A DNA stretch of 64,000 nt from CAMBDS01 sp964355675. Lineage in GTDB: Bacteria; Electryoneota; AABM5-125-24; Hatepunaeales; Hatepunaeaceae. The stretch covers positions 134,500-198,499 of the forward strand of contig CAYHEC010000004.1 in assembly GCA_964355675.1 (NCBI GenBank). The letters are read 5' to 3'. Position 1 is the stretch's first letter. Every line of letters starts with the position of its first letter. Shown here piece by piece: positions 54,849 through 62,403 of this stretch. Below the pieces are notes generated by a model. It ran no database searches. It was not told the DNA's origin and saw nothing but the letters and a program-made list of their open reading frames with translations. The translations under genes were made by a program, and so were the position numbers.

Positions 54849-55645
54849 GGAAGCTCTCCCGTATCCAGAACCACAGTCCTACTATCGAAAATTGGACCCT
54901 CTTTACAGACAAGAAAATAGCCTTTGCCATCGCTTCGCGGAACCGCACAGCTTTGGCAGGCTCCGACTCCACATCCCATTGGTACTTCCAACGACACCAA
55001 CGCTGGAATGTCGTGTTCGGAGCAGAATTTCTTCATACCTCTTAGCATTGGACCGGGACCGCAAGCAATCACCAATGGAACACCTTCCTTTCCAAGGTCC
55101 TCCACAGTTCTTTCAAGTAATTGAACAGTATTTCCGTGAAAACCAATGGAACCATCATCCGACGACCACCGGACGTGTCGAGTTTCAGCTTCAGCAAGTG
55201 AAACGGGGATGGTCGATTGGGATCGAACTCCCAGTATAAAAATCCTCTCCCGTTCATGTGGAAGCTGATCGTCGAAAAGTAGTAGCGGCACAACCCCAAT
55301 TCCTCCGGTAAGGAAAATCAAAGGGTGATTGCCGTCAGGAACCTGGATTGGGTGACCGAGAGGGCCGATCAGGTCAATAGGATCGCCCGGCTTTTTAGCG
55401 GCCAGTAACCGAGTACCTTCGCCTCTTACGTGGAATATAAGTCGAAGCACATCGCCAACTATCGGTCCGATGCTAAGCGGCCGGCGAAGAAATGGATTAA
55501 ATCCTTCTGAAACACGTACATGGGCAAATTGACCGGCTCGTGTCACGGAGGCGATTAGCGGAGCGATAACTTCGATGTCCCATAAAAGTGGGGAAATCTC
55601 CCGCGATTCTTGAACCCTGCCTATTTCAGCAATCGGGTGGATCAT
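54845..55645 (-). CDS. pyrK: Dihydroorotate dehydrogenase electron-transfer subunit
   Basis: 266 residues. RRPLSIG is the FAD-binding motif, LTGGIGVVPLL begins the NAD-binding part, and VPMGCGVGACQSCAV plus the later LVCKEG supply four Cys for a 2Fe-2S cluster. With PyrD it forms the NAD-linked class 1B enzyme. It overlaps the upstream TPR lipoprotein gene by 4 bases, so the operon is TPR lipoprotein-pyrK-pyrD-rlpA-cdsA. Confidence 0.95.
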   Translation of the reverse strand: MIHPIAEIGRVQESREISPLLWDIEVIAPLIASVTRAGQFAHVRVSEGFNPFLRRPLSIGPIVGDVLRLIFHVRGEGTRLLAAKKPGDPIDLIGPLGHPIQVPDGNHPLIFLTGGIGVVPLLLFDDQLPHERERIFILGVRSQSTIPVSLAEAETRHVRWSSDDGSIGFHGNTVQLLERTVEDLGKEGVPLVIACGPGPMLRGMKKFCSEHDIPALVSLEVPMGCGVGACQSCAVPRSDGKGYFLVCKEGPIFDSRTVVLDTGELP

Positions 55646-58119
55646 CGATCGCCTTGAAATTTAAACTCAAACGATTGTTTTATCCTGACGTCCACCGGTG
55701 TCCCATTTTTCCTGCCCGGTCGATAGGCAAGCATGGTTATTACCTGCGTCGCGGCGTCGTCGAACCCGTATCCTTCCGGATCCGCTCTGTTAATTTCAAC
55801 GTCAGTCACTTCGCCATTAGCCCGAACCACCAAACTAACTTCCACATGACCGTTCATTCGTTCGCCGTATGCCTCGAATGGATAATAACTCCGCAGGTAG
55901 TCATCCAAAACCTGTGAAGATGTAATCAATAGCGGAATCTCATCAACTTTATTCGCTTCGTAAATGACTGGTTCTGCAGGTGTATCATTTGGAATGCGGT
56001 CGTCGAGATATGCATCAGGATAATCTTCAGAAGGAGCATCCTCTTTCTTCGGTTCTTGCGGAACTGCACGGCTCGGTGTGCGACTGACATTTTTAGGAGA
56101 TCGTTTTTGCGCCAACTTCGCGTAGGTAGTTCCTGAAAATTTGCTGGATACTTCAGCGTAAAGTTGATTAGCGAGGCTGTCCTGCCCCAATACTGTGCGG
56201 GTTATGAATGCCGCCGCAAGTAATCCCCTTGCGCCAGCAGTATCTCCTGAGTCCGCCACTTCTGCCGCTAAAAGGTATAATAATCTCGCCGTTTCCACAT
56301 CATTCTGATCCCTCCAAATCGCTTCAGCTGAATCGATTAATGCGGCAGTCTGAGTAGTTGGAGGAAGTTTGACCTCGATACGTAAAGCTTTTTCAGCTCT
56401 TTCCCTCCAAATCTTGTCTGGTGGGTTTGCGAGTATCAAACCATAAAGCGAATCATACGCCAAAGTATCGTTGTGGCTTTTAAAGATATATGCCGCAGTG
56501 GCAATACTGCGCGCCCATAATATCGAATCAAGGTCGGTGGCAAGCAAGGTGTCAATATAATAAGAAGCGCTATCGATGTCATTTCTATCGAAAAGGTGAA
56601 GTTCAGCCAGAGACAACCATTCAGATTGTTGTTGGGAATGGAAAGAAGATTCGATAGAACACAACTGCAGAGAATCAAGAGGGACTTTGAGGGTATCGGA
56701 TTGCGGGGCAGATTTGGCGCTTGAATCCCTTGCAGTGGTGTCGATTGCCTTAGGCTCAAAATCCAGTAAATTTGCACGTCCGGTCGGATCCGCGGCCATG
56801 GCATCCTCAATCATTTTGCCAATTGGATCATTAGGATCAGATTGGATACCGGGACGAGTCTTCCCTTTAATATCTCCTTTTTTCTTCTTTGAAGATCGAT
56901 CTTTCGATTTATCAATTTTGTTTTTTACGAGTAACGAGGAATCTACCCAAACCGTATCTGATGGATAAATTTGTTTAAAGCCTTGACGAGCGCTATCAAT
57001 CATGGAAAATTGATGAGAATAAAATCGCAGTTTCTGGTAATGTTTCATCAAAGCCGCTATTTCAGCGGCAAGTGAGTCCGCCATAGGAACTATTTTGGCT
57101 GTCCTTTCGGTTGCTTTGACTGCTTGAAGGGCGGAAAGCGCGGCGGTATCATCACGGTTGATCTCCCAGTGCAACAAACCCAGTTGATATTGTCCCTCAG
57201 CGCCTATCTCTCCGCGTTTTTCGGTTTCTACAAGATCTTCAAGTCGTTCTTTTGCCTCTTCATTTCTTCCGATTGCCCTTAAAGATTTGGCCGCTTCCAA
57301 CTCCACCATCGGAAAATCGTCAACGAAAGCGCCATCCTTCAATAAAATTTTGCATTCTTCAAATGCCTCCTCAGCATGACCGCTCTCTCTAAGTGCCGAC
57401 GCTCGTTGAAACGAAGCCTCGAAGCGAAGGCGCCGCGGGATTTTCTCGCCCAAGATTTCGTTATACAAATCAACCGCTTCTCCGTATCTCTTAAGCAAAC
57501 TTAATGTCTCACCAGCTTTTACCCAGCTCTGGCCACGGAGCCAAACGTCATCTACTGCCGACTGCGCGGCGATCCTGAACTCGCTCAGTGCAACTTCGGG
57601 CCGTTTTTCGAGGAGGTTGTATTCACCCAATCCAAAATGGCCCTGCGCTATATTACTTTTATTAGAAGAATTCAAGAATATTTCACCGAGTATCTGTCGC
57701 GCAGAATCGGGTTGAGCGAGACGGAGCAGTGACAGTCCTTTATATAATCTTGCTTCCTCAACCAAAAGTGATTCTGGAAATCTGGAAAGAAGCTCATCAA
57801 CCCGACCGGCGGCACTTCGGTATTTTCCGTCGTAGTAATTGGATTTGGCAATTAGCAACAGCGCGTCATCATCCCATCTGCTACCGGGATAATACTCGAG
57901 CATCTTCTCGGCAGAAGCTACCGACTTGGCATACCCGGAATTTGAGCTTGCCCGTTTCGATACACCTCGGCTTGGAGTATCGCGTCGTTGTTTCTCGGCA
58001 GTCTCAAAGTTTTTCTGGGCGTTAAAGAAGTAATTGTAATACGCACAGCCGGAAAACAACGACAGAAGGCTCACCGTCAGAAGGCTTACGAGTAAGCTTT
58101 TGTAGGTCTGTAAGTTCAA
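55642..58119 (-). CDS. TPR outer-membrane lipoprotein with C-terminal TonB domain
   Basis: 825 residues. A lipoprotein signal (LLTVSLLSLFSGC, Ala at +2) is followed by AYYNYFFNAQKNFETAEK, an opening seen in FCB-group TPR lipoproteins and reminiscent of PorW/SprE. Residues about 70-350 are TPR/YbgF-like helical repeats. A Lys-rich linker (KDRSSKKKKGDIKGK) follows, then more TPR repeats. The last 90 residues are a TonB C-terminal domain (MNGHVEVSLVVRANGEVTDVEI, AYRPGRKNGTPVDVRIKQSF). Such a domain normally contacts TonB-dependent receptors, so its fusion to an outer-membrane lipoprotein is unusual. A T9SS accessory role is possible, not shown. The start is TTG 58119, directly after an in-frame TAA. 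Confidence 0.75.
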   Translation of the reverse strand: MNLQTYKSLLVSLLTVSLLSLFSGCAYYNYFFNAQKNFETAEKQRRDTPSRGVSKRASSNSGYAKSVASAEKMLEYYPGSRWDDDALLLIAKSNYYDGKYRSAAGRVDELLSRFPESLLVEEARLYKGLSLLRLAQPDSARQILGEIFLNSSNKSNIAQGHFGLGEYNLLEKRPEVALSEFRIAAQSAVDDVWLRGQSWVKAGETLSLLKRYGEAVDLYNEILGEKIPRRLRFEASFQRASALRESGHAEEAFEECKILLKDGAFVDDFPMVELEAAKSLRAIGRNEEAKERLEDLVETEKRGEIGAEGQYQLGLLHWEINRDDTAALSALQAVKATERTAKIVPMADSLAAEIAALMKHYQKLRFYSHQFSMIDSARQGFKQIYPSDTVWVDSSLLVKNKIDKSKDRSSKKKKGDIKGKTRPGIQSDPNDPIGKMIEDAMAADPTGRANLLDFEPKAIDTTARDSSAKSAPQSDTLKVPLDSLQLCSIESSFHSQQQSEWLSLAELHLFDRNDIDSASYYIDTLLATDLDSILWARSIATAAYIFKSHNDTLAYDSLYGLILANPPDKIWRERAEKALRIEVKLPPTTQTAALIDSAEAIWRDQNDVETARLLYLLAAEVADSGDTAGARGLLAAAFITRTVLGQDSLANQLYAEVSSKFSGTTYAKLAQKRSPKNVSRTPSRAVPQEPKKEDAPSEDYPDAYLDDRIPNDTPAEPVIYEANKVDEIPLLITSSQVLDDYLRSYYPFEAYGERMNGHVEVSLVVRANGEVTDVEINRADPEGYGFDDAATQVITMLAYRPGRKNGTPVDVRIKQSFEFKFQGDR

Positions 58120-58181
58120 TTAACGCCGTCAATGAAATGAGAGATTTGGATTGTAATATTACTATGTGAAATTATGGTTGC

Positions 58182-58211
58182 TCTTGGAGAGTGGCTTTTC
58201 AAGGCGCTCTG
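58182..58211. repeat. Degraded copy of the GAGCGGCTT palindrome
   Basis: CTTGGAGAGTGGCTTTTCAAGG with GCGCTCT next to it matches the arms of the inverted repeat at 11082-11166 except for a few bases. Confidence 0.45.
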
Positions 58212-58238
58212 TTCGGTCTGAAACCCCAACGAGTGTGC

Positions 58239-58478
58239 TGTCATGGGAATAATGATCGGTAGCATAGCGATTTATCGATCTCATATTGAGATTCGGAAGA
58301 TAGGGCGCGATAAATCGCTGCGCTACCAGCCCCATCATTATTGCTGTAACATGACAGATGATAGGGCGCGGTAAATCGCTGCGCTACCAGCCCCATCATT
58401 ATTGCTGTAACATGACAGATGATAGGGCGCGATAAATCGCTGCGCTACCAGCACCATCATTATTGCTGTAACATGACA
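58239..58478. repeat. Three 61-bp tandem repeats with an inverted partial copy upstream
   Basis: Units start at 58299, 58360 and 58421 with an exact 61-base period and differ at about two positions. Each contains GATAGGGCGCGATAAATCGC, TGCGCTACCAGC and CATCATTATTGCTGTAACATG. Bases 58239-58277 are a diverged inverted copy, so the region can fold back on itself. It lies in the 537-base divergent gap between the TPR lipoprotein gene and rpsT, upstream of the rpsT promoter. The bases from 58479 to 58586 show nothing I recognise. Confidence 0.8.
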
Positions 58479-58586
58479 ATAGTGCAGACAAAAGCGGCTT
58501 AAAAATCCACTCTATAAGTTCTGTAATAAATCGACCTGATAAATCTACTTTGATTATCGTTTCGCTAAGATGTTGGGGCACAACTA

Positions 58587-58615
58587 TTGACACCTGACTT
58601 TCAATACGTTAAATT
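58587..58615 (+). promoter_or_regulatory. Promoter for rpsT
   Basis: A perfect TTGACA (58587-58592) is followed by exactly 17 bases and TAAATT (58610-58615). Transcription would start near 58622, about 35 bases before the GTG start of rpsT. AGGAA at 58644-58648 is the ribosome-binding site, 8 bases from the GTG. Confidence 0.7.
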
Positions 58616-58656
58616 ACAGTTTCATGTAAAATTCACGTTCAATAGGAATATCCCTC

Positions 58657-58926
58657 GTGGCACATCATCTTTCCGCAATCAAGCGGATTCGTACAAATAA
58701 GAAAGCTAATCTCCGAAATCGTCAGTACCGTGCTTCGTTGCGCATCGCTTTGCGTCGAGTTCGTGAAGGCGCAACTGTTGATGATAAGAAAGCTCAGTTG
58801 GTACTTGCCGTCAGCACGCTCGACCGTCTTGCCAGTAAGGGCATCATCCATCGGAATACGGCCGCTCGCAAAAAATCTAATCTTTATCACCAGATCGCTC
58901 GGCTTGCGGTAGCCTCGCCCGCTTAA
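58657..58926 (+). CDS. rpsT: Small ribosomal subunit protein bS20
   Basis: 89 residues, GTG start at 58657. HLSAIKRIRTNKKANLRNR, DKKAQLVLAVSTLDRLASKG and HRNTAARKKSNLYHQIARL are the conserved blocks of S20, which binds the 5-prime domain of 16S rRNA. It is the only plus-strand gene in the window. It converges on guaB with only 20 bases between the stop codons; no clear terminator hairpin is visible there. Confidence 0.96.
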   Translation: MAHHLSAIKRIRTNKKANLRNRQYRASLRIALRRVREGATVDDKKAQLVLAVSTLDRLASKGIIHRNTAARKKSNLYHQIARLAVASPA

Positions 58927-58946
58927 AAACCCTTTGTAGCGAGGCG

Positions 58947-60458
58947 TCACATGTTTACATGATAATTTGGCGCTTCGCGAGTTACAATAACGTCGTGAGG
59001 GTGGTTTTCTCGCATTCCGGCGTTTGTTATACGGACGAATCTCGTTTCTCGCTGAAACGAATCGATGTCTTGACACCCGCAATATCCCATTGCCGCTTTG
59101 AGTCCGCCCATCAATTGAAAAACGGTATCAGCGAGTTTTCCTTTGAAAGGAACTCTACCCTCGATACCTTCAGGAACGAGCTTATCCGCTTCAGCTCCTT
59201 CCTGAAAATAACGGTCGGCCGACCCCTTCTTCATTGCCACCAAAGAACCCATTCCGTAATAGACTTTGTATGATCTGCCTTCCGAAAGGACAACCTCGCC
59301 GGGACTTTCATCCATTCCTGCCAAAATCGACCCAAGCATAACGCTTGACGCCCCTGCCGCAAGAGCTTTAGCGATATCGCCCGAGTACCTTATCCCACCA
59401 TCAGCAATCATCGGAATATCCATCTCAGCAAGGGCCTGTGCGCAATCAAGAATTGCTGTCATTTGAGGCACGCCGATTCCAGCGATGACGCGGGTAGTAC
59501 AAATTGCGCCTGCACCAATTCCAACTTTTACACCATCGGCTCCAGCCAAAGCGAGGTCTCGAGCTCCTTCTGCAGTGGCGACATTACCGGCAATCACTTG
59601 GGAGTCGGGAAATTTGGCTTTTATTTCTTCGACTGTCTTTAATACTCCTTCCGAATGACCGTGGGCAGTATCGACGCAGATAACGTCGGCACCAGCCTCA
59701 TAAAGTGCTTTAACCCGGTCCATAGTCCCATCCGCAACACCAACCGCCGCGCCTACTCTAAGCCTGCCTCGCTCGTCTTTGCACGCATCAGGAAACATCT
59801 TGTTCTTCTGTATATCCTTGGCAGTGATTAGCCCGACAAGTTTGTTATTGCTATCCACAACCGGCAGTTTTTCAATCCGGTGCTCTCGCAAAACTTCCTG
59901 AGTCTGCTCGATCGTTGTATCGAAGGGAACCGTAATAATTTTCCCTTTGAACATATAGTGAGAAACCGGTTTACGCAGATCGGTAGCAAACCTGATATCG
60001 CGATGAGTAAGCATCCCGACAACACAGCCGTTTTCAACAATGGGAATACCAGAAATTCCATATTGATGCATGACGCTCAGCGCCTTAGCCAATGGCGTGG
60101 ATGGCGGCATGGTAATCGGATTATCGATGATAAAACTCTCCGACCGTTTTACAGCATTAACCTGAGCTACTTGCTCTTCAATGGTGAGATTTTTATGGAT
60201 GATGCCGATTCCACCTTCCCGAGCCAACGCTATAGCGAGCCTGGAATCAGTCACCGTATCCATTGCGGCGCTAAGAAGAGGCATATTCAAGAAAATTTTT
60301 CTCGTCAGTCTGCTCCGAAGGGACACTTGTCTTGGAAGTACCGATGATCTTCTCGGAACAATGAGCACATCGTCAAACGTAAGCGCAAGACGCTCTACTC
60401 TTGAATGATGAGAGTATTCTTCAGTATTCAAATTGTCGGGAGTTGCTTTTACGGGCAT
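58947..60458 (-). CDS. guaB: Inosine-5-prime-monophosphate dehydrogenase
   Basis: 503 residues. LTFDDVLIVPRRSSVLP starts the barrel, two CBS domains lie at about 110-230 (THRDIRFATD, GLITAKDIQKN), and GVKVGIGAGAICTTRVIAG holds the catalytic Cys. IADGGIRYSGDIAKAL and YYGMGSL form the phosphate site and the flap. It makes XMP from IMP, the committed step of GMP synthesis. The 408-base gap upstream shows no purine riboswitch that I can recognise. Confidence 0.96.
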   Translation of the reverse strand: MPVKATPDNLNTEEYSHHSRVERLALTFDDVLIVPRRSSVLPRQVSLRSRLTRKIFLNMPLLSAAMDTVTDSRLAIALAREGGIGIIHKNLTIEEQVAQVNAVKRSESFIIDNPITMPPSTPLAKALSVMHQYGISGIPIVENGCVVGMLTHRDIRFATDLRKPVSHYMFKGKIITVPFDTTIEQTQEVLREHRIEKLPVVDSNNKLVGLITAKDIQKNKMFPDACKDERGRLRVGAAVGVADGTMDRVKALYEAGADVICVDTAHGHSEGVLKTVEEIKAKFPDSQVIAGNVATAEGARDLALAGADGVKVGIGAGAICTTRVIAGIGVPQMTAILDCAQALAEMDIPMIADGGIRYSGDIAKALAAGASSVMLGSILAGMDESPGEVVLSEGRSYKVYYGMGSLVAMKKGSADRYFQEGAEADKLVPEGIEGRVPFKGKLADTVFQLMGGLKAAMGYCGCQDIDSFQRETRFVRITNAGMRENHPHDVIVTREAPNYHVNM

Positions 60459-60866
60459 TGTTTTCTCAGAAATCGGAAGTATTTGAAAATATAATTACGT
60501 ACTTGAGTAGTTCGCGCAGAAATAGCGGAGGGATGCATGGACCGGCAAGACAATAAAAGAATATCCAGATAGATGCTCTTGGGAGGCCGAGAATCTTATT
60601 GAAATCTCCTTGCCGGGTGGTATCGGGAAACAAAAGTTCTCCATTTCGTAACTTGTTTAACCTAAAATAATATAGAATTCTCTATTCCAAATCAACTAAT
60701 ATTCGCGGAAATTGATCCACACTCAAAAACAAACCATAATTCAGATTCAATTTCTACTTTCTGAAAGCACTGGAAGTCCATGGGGTGGTGCCGTCCATCC
60801 ACTCTAAATATTTGCAAATTAACAAATCCAAATAGTCCAGTAGGATACGCGTACAATCTCATGAGT
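60459..60866. other. Intergenic region with no recognised feature
   Basis: 408 AT-rich bases between guaB and rpe. I see no open frame with a ribosome-binding site, no tRNA-like TpsiC or anticodon pattern, no strong terminator and no clear promoter for guaB, although one must lie here or upstream. Confidence 0.5.
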
Positions 60867-61535
60867 TCAAAATGAATTATCAGCCGCTAATCGAATTTTT
60901 TCGGCCGCCGATCTGGGACGTTTCTGGCCATAAATAGCGTTGCCCGCCACTAACAATCTCGCGCCAGCTCCAAAAACCATTGGCGCAGTGAACTGGTCTA
61001 TTCCGCCATCAACCGCGACAACTACCTTGTCAGGAAACATTTTTCTGACTTCAGATATTTTACTCAACATTGAGTTCATGAACTTCTGAGCGCCGAATCC
61101 GGGTTCGACAGTCATAACAAGTACTTGATCCACCAATTCTTCTAATCCCTCTACTGCCTTCGCGGCAGTCCCGGGCTTTAGAACGATACCTGGCCTAATT
61201 CCAGCATCCCTAATCCGTTTAAGAGTTTTCCATGACGTGGGATCTGCCTCTATATGAAAGGTTAGAAAGTCATCACTGTCCAAGCCAGCATCGATGTAAC
61301 TCGAAACCCACTCGAAGGGTCTTTCGATCATTAAATGGACGTCAAGAGGTCGGGGCGAAATTTTTTTGATGGCTTTGATGACCGGAGCGCCAAAAGTCAG
61401 ATTCGGAACGAAATGGCCATCCATCACGTCACAATGAAAATAATCTACTTCATTAGCGACCTGCCTGACACTTCGATCAAATCGCGCCATATCAGCAGAA
61501 AGCAAACTGGCGGAAATTTGTACGCGGCTATTCAT
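60867..61535 (-). CDS. rpe: Ribulose-phosphate 3-epimerase
   Basis: 222 residues of a TIM barrel. ISASLLSADMARF, YFHCDVMDGHFVPNLTFG (metal-binding His and catalytic Asp), LDVHLMIERP (second His), VMTVEPGFGAQKFM and VVAVDGGI (catalytic Asp) are all in place. It links ribulose-5-phosphate and xylulose-5-phosphate and complements the split transketolase in the pentose phosphate pathway. Its ATG overlaps the PASTA gene by 8 bases. Confidence 0.95.
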   Translation of the reverse strand: MNSRVQISASLLSADMARFDRSVRQVANEVDYFHCDVMDGHFVPNLTFGAPVIKAIKKISPRPLDVHLMIERPFEWVSSYIDAGLDSDDFLTFHIEADPTSWKTLKRIRDAGIRPGIVLKPGTAAKAVEGLEELVDQVLVMTVEPGFGAQKFMNSMLSKISEVRKMFPDKVVVAVDGGIDQFTAPMVFGAGARLLVAGNAIYGQKRPRSAAEKIRLAADNSF

Positions 61536-62403
61536 GCTCAGAATCTCTGTTAATCAAAGAGTCGATTTGCATATTTAAACTGTCCATCTCCTCCAAAATA
61601 TCGCCAACCGGAGCGACGGCAATGCGAACATTCACAACATCGATCTCCCCGACCAGCTCACCGGGCAATCTGGATTGTTCGATTACCGTACCGGGATGAT
61701 GAAGGCGATCCGGATATTTAATAACATCACCCAACCGAAGCCCTTGCTTACGTAACATCAGACCAACACTTTCGATATTGACTCCGATCAAGTCCGGTAC
61801 AATTGGATTTAACGGAGCCGATCCCAAACTTACCGTGATCCTCAATTCCGAACCTCTCATCAAGCCGGTCAATGCAAATGGCGATTGCTCAACGATCACA
61901 CCTTCTGGATCTGTCTCCGAAAAGCGGTAGCGGATAGCTTCAGTGTTCAGCCATAGTCCCGATGAATCGGCAATAAGTACCGCCTCACCGGGAGATTTTC
62001 CTTCGACATCCGGACACGCGATCAGCCCAGAATTTCCACTGACAACTACTTCAGCTCGTCTGCCGGGCTTGATGGTGGAACCTGCCTCAGGATATTGATC
62101 TATCACCACCCCGGGTGGAATTTTGTCATCAGATCGAATTCGCGCCGGCAGGAGTTCCACATCTGAAATCTTGCAAACGCTGTCGGCTTCGGGGAAGCTC
62201 ATCATCCTAAGATCGGGCATCGATAGCTCGATATCAGTGCGGCTGATGAATGGCAATAGTACCCTGTCTATAAGCCCAGTCAACCAAAGAAAACTTATCA
62301 TGATGACAAGGACGCCTGCGACAAAGTTAATGCGCGCACTTTTCACCACTCCTTCACCTCCAGAATTTTTGCTTGAATTATTCCGGAATTCAAGAAAGAT
62401 CAC
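61528..62403 (-). CDS. Membrane-anchored PASTA-domain protein
   Basis: About 291 residues. One membrane helix (FVAGVLVIMISFLWLTGLI) near residues 30-50 precedes three or four PASTA-like units with P.V.G boundaries: MPDLRMMSFPEADSVC, CPDVEGKSPGEAVLIA and VPDLIGVNIESVGLML, each ending V..Q.P.AG-like. There is no kinase domain. PASTA domains bind peptidoglycan or muropeptides, and genes of this type often sit between rsmB and rpe. I choose GTG 62403, which overlaps the rsmB stop by 4 bases (GTGA), over the ATG at 62457 that would overlap by 58 bases. Confidence 0.82.
   Translation of the reverse strand: MIFLEFRNNSSKNSGGEGVVKSARINFVAGVLVIMISFLWLTGLIDRVLLPFISRTDIELSMPDLRMMSFPEADSVCKISDVELLPARIRSDDKIPPGVVIDQYPEAGSTIKPGRRAEVVVSGNSGLIACPDVEGKSPGEAVLIADSSGLWLNTEAIRYRFSETDPEGVIVEQSPFALTGLMRGSELRITVSLGSAPLNPIVPDLIGVNIESVGLMLRKQGLRLGDVIKYPDRLHHPGTVIEQSRLPGELVGEIDVVNVRIAVAPVGDILEEMDSLNMQIDSLINRDSEHE

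Noticed and set aside
58299..58478. Possible CRISPR array
   Set aside because: The repeats are directly contiguous with a 61-base period and no unique spacers, and no cas gene is near.
60459..60866. Purine riboswitch or tRNA gene upstream of guaB
   Set aside because: I looked for the paired loops and conserved cores of a purine riboswitch and for TpsiC and anticodon patterns and saw none.
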